Assembly (NCBI GenBank): GCA_910586715.1
Contig: CAJUJG010000038.1
Span: 1 to 6,952, forward strand
Length of the DNA: 6,952 nucleotides
Direction: 5' to 3'
DNA from: an uncultured Lachnospiraceae bacterium
Lineage (GTDB): Bacteria; Bacillota; Clostridia; Lachnospirales; Lachnospiraceae
The position numbers and the translations under genes were made by a program. The notes under the pieces were generated by a model that saw only the letters and a program-made list of their open reading frames with translations, was not told the DNA's origin and searched no databases. Within the stretch, counting starts at the first letter, position 1. The number at the start of each line of letters is the position of its first letter. This document shows positions 4,256 to 6,952 of the stretch, one piece after another.

Positions 4256-4284
4256 ATTATATTCCATACGTGCAGATTTGTAAA
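4256..4284 (-). promoter_or_regulatory. Antitoxin promoter of locus 1
   Basis: On the minus strand, TTTACA (complement of 4279-4284) and TATAAT (complement of 4256-4261) are 17 bases apart. Transcription would start near 4249. Confidence 0.75.
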
Positions 4285-4326
4285 CCCTTGTTTGGGGTTC
4301 CCCGATTTGAATACTTTGTTTATTCC

Positions 4327-4354
4327 CTGCTGCCAGTGGCTATTATGGCAGCAG
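4327..4354 (-). repeat. GGCAGCAG dyad after the 38-aa gene
   Basis: CTGCTGCC (4327-4334) and GGCAGCAG (4347-4354), extended by one base pair to CCTGCTGCC/GGCAGCAGG, form a 9-bp stem with a 12-nt loop. This is the tightest of the dyads and begins five bases after the stop of the 38-aa gene. There is no T-run. Confidence 0.72.
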
Positions 4355-4359
4355 GTTTA

Positions 4360-4476
4360 TTATTCTCTATTCTGTCCGGACTGCATCAGCTCTTTTATGA
4401 GCGTATACAAATATTCCAAATACCGGTTGTCTGTAATCTGATTAATCATACTGATTATCTGTCTTCTGCGTTTCAT
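4360..4476 (-). CDS. 38-aa helical micro-protein of the repeated family
   Basis: It begins MKRRRQIISMINQITDNRYL and continues EYLYTLIKELMQSGQNRE. It shows the same hydrophobic spacing as the micro-proteins at 3194-3075, 2690-2499 and 1363-1154: I..MI.QI.D..YL...Y.LI. AAAGGAA lies about eight bases before the ATG, and the stop is doubled (TAATAA). It stands between the two toxin-antitoxin loci. Its promoter is not clear. The function is unknown, but the shared pattern and ribosome binding site make it a likely gene. Confidence 0.62.
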   Translation of the reverse strand: MKRRRQIISMINQITDNRYLEYLYTLIKELMQSGQNRE

Positions 4477-4519
4477 GCTTAACATTCCTTTCCTGTTCTT
4501 TTGTACTGCCTGCCCCGTT

Positions 4520-4588
4520 TCAATGCCCCTGTGCGCTCATGTGGTGGCTCGTACCGTCTTTTTTATCATCAAGTGGCATGTTCTCCAT
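4520..4588 (-). CDS. Possible 22-aa remnant ending in MSAQGH
   Basis: The frame encodes MENMPLDDKKDGTSHHMSAQ plus GH. Its tail matches the 30-aa frame at 405-313 at both protein and DNA level (4519-4548 against 312-341). Reading upstream of the ATG in the same frame gives FDKILSV before a stop, so the joined FDKILSVMENMPLDD looks like the start of another micro-protein helix. No ribosome binding site is seen. It is probably a decayed family member rather than an active gene. Confidence 0.22.
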   Translation of the reverse strand: MENMPLDDKKDGTSHHMSAQGH

Positions 4589-4812
4589 TACGCTTAAAAT
4601 TTTATCAAATTACAGGCTGTGAATTCTACCCTCATGTTTTCATATCTTGCCTTACGGCTTAATTTCGTTAAATGCCTACAATGTTTTAACCGTCACTTTT
4701 TTATAGTTTACTGCATGTTGCGGTTTGCATAAGTACAGGAGAATAATATCAAATGAATTGAAACACAATGAAACATAATAAAACATAATGAAAATAAATG
4801 CGCCAAAATATA
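4589..4812. other. AT-rich non-coding stretch with 10-bp tandem repeat
   Basis: No supported gene was found on either strand here. Positions 4750-4799 hold five degenerate 10-bp units (CAAATGAATT, GAAACACAAT, GAAACATAAT, AAAACATAAT, GAAAATAAAT) just upstream of the antitoxin promoter of locus 2. The 10-bp period puts A-runs on one face of the helix, so intrinsic bending or an UP-element effect is plausible. Confidence 0.6.
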
Positions 4813-4841
4813 TTGATATCAAAGTGGTTATGTGTTATATT
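4813..4841 (+). promoter_or_regulatory. Antitoxin promoter of locus 2
   Basis: TTGATA (4813-4818) and TATATT (4836-4841) are separated by 17 bases. Transcription would start near 4848 and run into the terminator at 4896-4940. The 10-bp A-rich repeats lie directly upstream. Confidence 0.72.
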
Positions 4842-4847
4842 AGACAT

Positions 4848-4940
4848 GAAAAAGGCAATACCAGTGAACGGTTGCCTGCAGTTTATAGGTTACTTATAAA
4901 AATAACCGCTAGTTTGCGAGGCTAGGGCGGTTATTTTTAT
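4848..4940 (+). ncRNA. Predicted antitoxin RNA of locus 2
   Basis: About 93 nt between a sigma-A promoter and the bidirectional terminator. It opens with a hairpin, AGGCAA (4853-4858) with TTGCCT (4872-4877), and ends with the terminator stem that is complementary to the toxin mRNA 3' end. The toxin mRNA opens with a very similar GGCAA...TTGCC hairpin, so the two RNAs can also pair through these stems. A 17-codon frame (MKKAIPVNGCLQ...) lies inside but has no ribosome binding site. The layout resembles the Fst/RNAII par locus of Enterococcus. Confidence 0.65.
4896..4940. terminator. Bidirectional terminator shared by toxin 2 and its antitoxin
   Basis: ATAAAAATAACCGC (4896-4909) and GCGGTTATTTTTAT (4927-4940) are perfectly complementary over 14 bp. 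CTAG repeats extend the stem inward. T-runs flank the stem on both strands, so transcripts from either side end here. Confidence 0.88.
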
Positions 4941-4942
4941 GC

Positions 4943-5053
4943 TCATTTTTTACTTTTTAGCAAGGCTGCAAAGCCGACTAAAAAGATTCCAATCTGAATT
5001 AAATCAGACAGGGTTATGTACATAAAGCCTTTTCCCTTTCGTATATTTCCCAT
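4943..5053 (-). CDS. Type I holin-like membrane toxin (locus 2)
   Basis: A 36-aa peptide with a basic leader (MGNIRKGKGF), then YITLSDLIQIGIFLVGFAAL as the single membrane segment (about residues 12-31) and a basic tail (LKSKK). The TLSDLIQxGIF segment is typical of TxpA/BsrE-like holin-like toxins of Firmicutes. An internal ATG (residue 11, MYITLSDL) matches where many homologues begin. AAAGGAGGT precedes the first ATG at good spacing. Upstream CTCC can pair with it, and a TGGAAT-ATA-ATTCCA hairpin lies in the leader. The leader is about 75 nt from the promoter at 5136-5164. Its stop lies three bases from the shared terminator. The opposite-strand RNA at 4848-4940 is the expected antitoxin. 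Confidence 0.83.
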   Translation of the reverse strand: MGNIRKGKGFMYITLSDLIQIGIFLVGFAALLKSKK

Positions 5054-5135
5054 GTAAGACCTCCTTTCCGGGAGTTCTTGGAATTATATTCCAGCGAGAA
5101 GGCAACCGTCCACCGTTATGATATTGCCGAATACT
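5054..5135 (-). promoter_or_regulatory. Structured 5' leader of toxin 2 mRNA
   Basis: The predicted mRNA begins almost exactly at a hairpin formed by GGCAA and TTGCC (complements of 5124-5128 and 5101-5105). Next come the TGGAAT-ATA-ATTCCA stem-loop and a CTCC/GGAG pairing over the ribosome binding site. A 5'-terminal stem and buried translation start are common in type I toxin mRNAs. Confidence 0.55.
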
Positions 5136-5164
5136 ACTATATCACATCTGACATTCTATGACAA
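5136..5164 (-). promoter_or_regulatory. Promoter of type I toxin 2
   Basis: On the minus strand, TTGTCA (complement of 5159-5164) and TATAGT (complement of 5136-5141) are 17 bases apart. Transcription would start near 5129. Confidence 0.7.
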
Positions 5165-5208
5165 TATTATCCGGAAGACATGTTGCGGTAATCAGGATCA
5201 TATTTTTA

Positions 5209-5222
5209 TTGCGACGTCGCAA
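5209..5222. promoter_or_regulatory. Perfect 14-bp palindrome TTGCGACGTCGCAA
   Basis: This is an exact palindrome in non-coding DNA about 45 bp upstream of the toxin 2 -35 box. It shares TTGCGA-NN-TCGCAA with the pair at 2715-2846. It is a candidate operator for a dimeric DNA-binding protein. Confidence 0.55.
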
Positions 5223-5482
5223 CACAGTCCGTTCACGCCCAAGATACCACACCCCCTTTATGATAAGGCGTGTATCAAATCAATCTGTGCTGCCGGTCTT
5301 GGCTCTGTTTGCGCAGCACTTATTAACAAGGGGGGATACTGGCGCGCACGCGTAACGGTGTCAACAAACTGTTTTCATTTGCCTGTCTGCCGGCTGCTGC
5401 CGGCTCTGTTCTTATGACAGACATTCACTTTTTCAGACAGAATACCCGCATTTTGTTCCACGTTGGCAGCAGGGTATGCAGT
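5223..5482. other. Non-coding stretch downstream of the sigma gene
   Basis: No supported gene was found. It holds a 7-bp dyad (GTGCTGC 5287-5293 with GCAGCAC 5313-5319), the fourth GCGCACGCGTAACG repeat (5344-5370), a strong GCCGGC-TGCT-GCCGGC hairpin (5389-5404) built around one CTGCTGCC copy, and the GGCAGCAG dyad at the sigma gene end. A 33-aa minus-strand frame (MSVIRTEPAAAGRQANENSL and on) runs through the repeat but lacks a ribosome binding site. Confidence 0.6.
5344..5370. repeat. Fourth copy of the GCGCACGCGTAACG repeat
   Basis: Positions 5344-5370 match 112-138 at 26 of 27 bases in the same orientation. The match includes the following AACAAACT, which copies 2 and 3 lack. The two related copies therefore stand as direct repeats about 5.2 kb apart. 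Confidence 0.75.
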
Positions 5483-5502
5483 TCAGCCGTGCGACTGCTG
5501 CC
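5465..5502 (-). repeat. GGCAGCAG dyad straddling the sigma gene stop
   Basis: GGCAGCAG (5465-5472) and CTGCTGCC (5495-5502) pair over 8 bp (10 with flanking TT/AG wobble) around a 22-nt loop that contains the last codons and the TGA of the sigma gene. No T-run follows. Confidence 0.7.
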
Positions 5503-6373
5503 AGTCAATCAGTTTAAGCGCTTCTTTTTCCGTTGCGCTCGTCCATGTCCTGTTGAATGCACCGACGCCTATTCCCTTCATTGCACGTGTTGATATGCGC
5601 TCTTCAATGAATACCTCCAGTTTTTTCTTTCTATGCGGTTTTGACAGCTCACGCAATGCCTTATCTTTCTGCTCACGCGCCGAACCTGTTTTCATGTGCA
5701 ATAAGGCTTCTATTTCCGGCATAGTCATGTTTTGGGAATAGTGAAGCCTGATAACTTCCTGCTGTTCCTGCGTAAGCTCTTCCAGCATTCCGCGCAGTGT
5801 CTCCTTTAGCTCCTTTTCCCGCATGCCGTCCGTAACCTCTTTTTCAATATCCTGCCTACCCATTATGCAATCGGACAACATAATGCCGCTGTCTTCCCCG
5901 TCCCCCACTGGTGTATTCAGGCTTTTTATATTGTCAAAGATACAACTGCACCTTATCATCCGCAATTGCTGTTCTGTTATGAGCAGGGCGCCGCAAAGCT
6001 CATCATCTGTCGGCTCCCTTCCAAACTCCTTCAGCATATAATTTGAAATTCGGGCGCACTTCCTTTTCAGAATTAACATACTCCGCGGAATACGCACGGT
6101 CTTGCTACAGTTTTCAATATATTCCTGTACTGATGCCTTTATCGAAAATTTTGCATATGACAGAAAACTGACGTTATGCTCCGGCGCATAGCTATAAACT
6201 GCCTTATACATTCCTATATACGCCTGTTGTAATAAGTCGTCCATATCCTCATAAATTGCGTACTTTGCAACAGCAGACCTGACAAAGCCCTGATTTTGTA
6301 TCCACAGGGCTTTCATGTTTTCCTTTACGTCCTGATTATCCTTTATCAATGCAACAAGTTCTTCATTCTCCAT
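5483..6373 (-). CDS. Sigma-70 family RNA polymerase sigma factor
   Basis: A 296-aa protein that should direct RNA polymerase to particular promoters. Region 2 lies at about residues 25-90: DMDDLLQQAYIGMYKAVYSY, then PEHNVSFLSYAKFSIKASVQ, the core-binding and -10 recognition helices. Region 3 is at about 95-150 (starting IPRSM). Region 4 is at about 185-245 (LEELTQEQQEVIRLHYSQNM ... MPEIEALLHMKTGSAREQKD), the -35 reader. A basic extension of about 50 residues follows (from KPHRKKKLEVF to WQQSHG). The start at 6373 is set by GGGAGGT about eight bases upstream. An intrinsic terminator lies only about 50 nt upstream with no clear promoter after it, hinting at attenuation or read-through. No anti-sigma gene is adjacent. 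It may serve genes of the element outside the window. Confidence 0.93.
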   Translation of the reverse strand: MENEELVALIKDNQDVKENMKALWIQNQGFVRSAVAKYAIYEDMDDLLQQAYIGMYKAVYSYAPEHNVSFLSYAKFSIKASVQEYIENCSKTVRIPRSMLILKRKCARISNYMLKEFGREPTDDELCGALLITEQQLRMIRCSCIFDNIKSLNTPVGDGEDSGIMLSDCIMGRQDIEKEVTDGMREKELKETLRGMLEELTQEQQEVIRLHYSQNMTMPEIEALLHMKTGSAREQKDKALRELSKPHRKKKLEVFIEERISTRAMKGIGVGAFNRTWTSATEKEALKLIDWQQSHG

Positions 6374-6423
6374 AAGCCTGACCTCCCGTTCGGATCTGAC
6401 GCAGTGCCTCTTTTTCCAAATAC

Positions 6424-6468
6424 AAAAAAGCCGGCACAGTTTCCTTTTTCTGTTACCTGACGGCTTTT
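6424..6468 (-). terminator. Intrinsic terminator in front of the sigma gene
   Basis: AAAAGCCG (6426-6433) pairs with CGGCTTTT (6461-6468), with an inner ACAG/CTGT stem. On the minus strand the hairpin ends in six T. It may end the membrane-protein transcript, or act as an attenuator in the sigma leader. The plus strand has a shorter T-run. Confidence 0.7.
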
Positions 6469-6601
6469 GTCATGCTTATGTTATAAAATTTGTTATAATT
6501 TCCTTTTTTCGACCTCCTAAAACGCCCTAAAACCCAGTATTTTCAAGCAATTCTTGTTCCCCTTAATTCCTATCATGTCAATGTGCATAATAGACATTCC
6601 C
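6469..6601. other. Junction region between element and right-hand gene
   Basis: Short AT-rich DNA without a gene. It contains two TTATAACA-like direct repeats on the minus strand (around 6480-6500), a 10-bp spaced repeat CCTAAAAC (6516 and 6526), and a weak ATGTC/GACAT dyad near 6574-6598. No attachment-site core could be assigned because the second boundary is not in view. Confidence 0.35.
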
Positions 6602-6952
6602 CTACAGCCACCATAGTAAAACGCTTCCCAAAACCGCCGCAGCCACCATCGGCAGCACAGTCATAAAGAGCACTGCCCTTACTTTTCCACACTTATAAAG
6701 GCGCCCTCTTTTGCAATCTTCCAGTGCCGTCAACAGCCCTTGAACTCCGCATAAAACCACAGCAATAACAACCACCGCCGCAATCGGATAAGTTCCCCCC
6801 TCCTCATGCACAAGTTCTGTCTCACCGTTTTCCTCAAGCCGCACAAGCTCTATACCAAACGTTTTCCCAAGCGCAATCTGCTCCAAAAATGCTTTCTGCG
6901 TCAACGCAATATCCACGCCAAACTCCGATAAATACTCCTGATACCACGCAAG
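6602..6952 (-). CDS. C-terminal part of a membrane protein (partial)
   Basis: The frame stays open to the window edge, so the gene almost certainly begins outside it; 116 residues are visible. The first ~50 are soluble and acidic (ending LVRLEENGETELVHEEGG). Two membrane segments follow, at about residues 55-77 (YPIAAVVVIAVVLCGVQGLL) and 92-115 (VRAVLFMTVLPMVAAAVLGS), joined by a basic, cysteine-bearing loop (CKRGRLYKCGK). By the positive-inside rule the loop faces the cytoplasm. This could be the end of a transporter permease, but no family is recognised. A GTG at 6916 gives a shorter frame but has no obvious ribosome binding site. It differs in style from the element genes and is probably host chromosome. 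Confidence 0.6.
   Translation of the reverse strand, partial: LAWYQEYLSEFGVDIALTQKAFLEQIALGKTFGIELVRLEENGETELVHEEGGTYPIAAVVVIAVVLCGVQGLLTALEDCKRGRLYKCGKVRAVLFMTVLPMVAAAVLGSVLLWWL

Noticed and set aside
3691..4267. Minus-strand frames of 96 and 114 residues opposite the XRE gene and toxin 1
   Set aside because: They are complementary shadows of the repressor, toxin and antitoxin regions, with no start signals.
4846..4899. 17-codon frame MKKAIPVNGCLQ... inside the antitoxin 2 RNA
   Set aside because: It has no ribosome binding site, and the sequence is better explained by the RNA's 5' hairpin and terminator.
1404..5502. GGCAGCAG dyads as integron attC-type recombination sites
   Set aside because: The spacing and core do not match the GTTRRRY/RYYYAAC boxes, and no integron integrase is present. 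Only the general idea of gene-end cassette joints is kept.
1..6952. CRISPR array or tRNA/rRNA genes
   Set aside because: No regularly spaced repeat-spacer pattern and no cloverleaf or rRNA-like sequence was found on either strand.

Overview
The window looks like an accessory region, probably an integrated or plasmid-derived mobile element, in a low-to-mid GC Firmicute. A gut Clostridia/Lachnospiraceae-type host is most likely. The grounds are the strong AAGGAGG-type ribosome binding sites, sigma-A style promoters, two TxpA/holin-like type I toxins, a sigma-70 factor of the kind carried by Clostridia elements, and a run of very small genes. This assignment is inference, since no search could be run.

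Layout, left to right. Positions 1-92 hold nested inverted repeats and an intrinsic terminator that reads leftward. Positions 112-237 hold three copies of a 19-bp repeat; a fourth copy lies at 5344. From 3438 down to 313 almost everything is coded on the minus strand: a small element protein (3438-3235), three overlapping micro-genes (3194-2865), a 63-aa protein (2690-2499), a control region, a HUH-type replication initiator (2252-1455), a coupled trio (69-aa protein, zinc-ribbon protein, excisionase-like DNA-binding protein; 1363-752), and one or two tiny genes (563-313). The control region in front of the initiator encodes, on the opposite strand, an apparently complete ~90-nt RNA (promoter 2304-2332, terminator 2389-2431). 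It would be antisense to the initiator leader, a copy-control layout familiar from rolling-circle plasmids.

An XRE repressor (3596-3976) is divergent from the leftward block. Both promoters carry repeated TGCGT-type half-sites. To the right lie two complete type I toxin-antitoxin loci. Locus 1 has its toxin on the plus strand (4074-4157) and its antitoxin RNA on the minus strand. Locus 2 has its toxin on the minus strand (5053-4943) and its antitoxin RNA on the plus strand. Each shares one bidirectional terminator between converging RNAs. In both loci the toxin and antitoxin promoters with their first transcribed bases are inverted copies of each other. Between them are a 38-aa micro-gene and an AT-rich 10-bp tandem repeat. 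A sigma-70 family factor (6373-5483) follows, and the right edge holds the C-terminal part of a membrane protein that is probably host chromosome.

Three patterns run across these features. The octamer GGCAGCAG (or its complement) occurs 16 times. All six plus-strand GGCAGCAG copies sit just after the stop codon of a minus-strand gene, and most are paired into an inverted repeat. Several of the micro-proteins share one helical pattern that also appears in the C-terminus of the XRE repressor. The palindrome TTGCGAYRTCGCAA occurs three times in non-coding DNA. A plausible whole is a small self-replicating or excisable element with antisense copy control, repressor control, two addiction modules and its own sigma factor.
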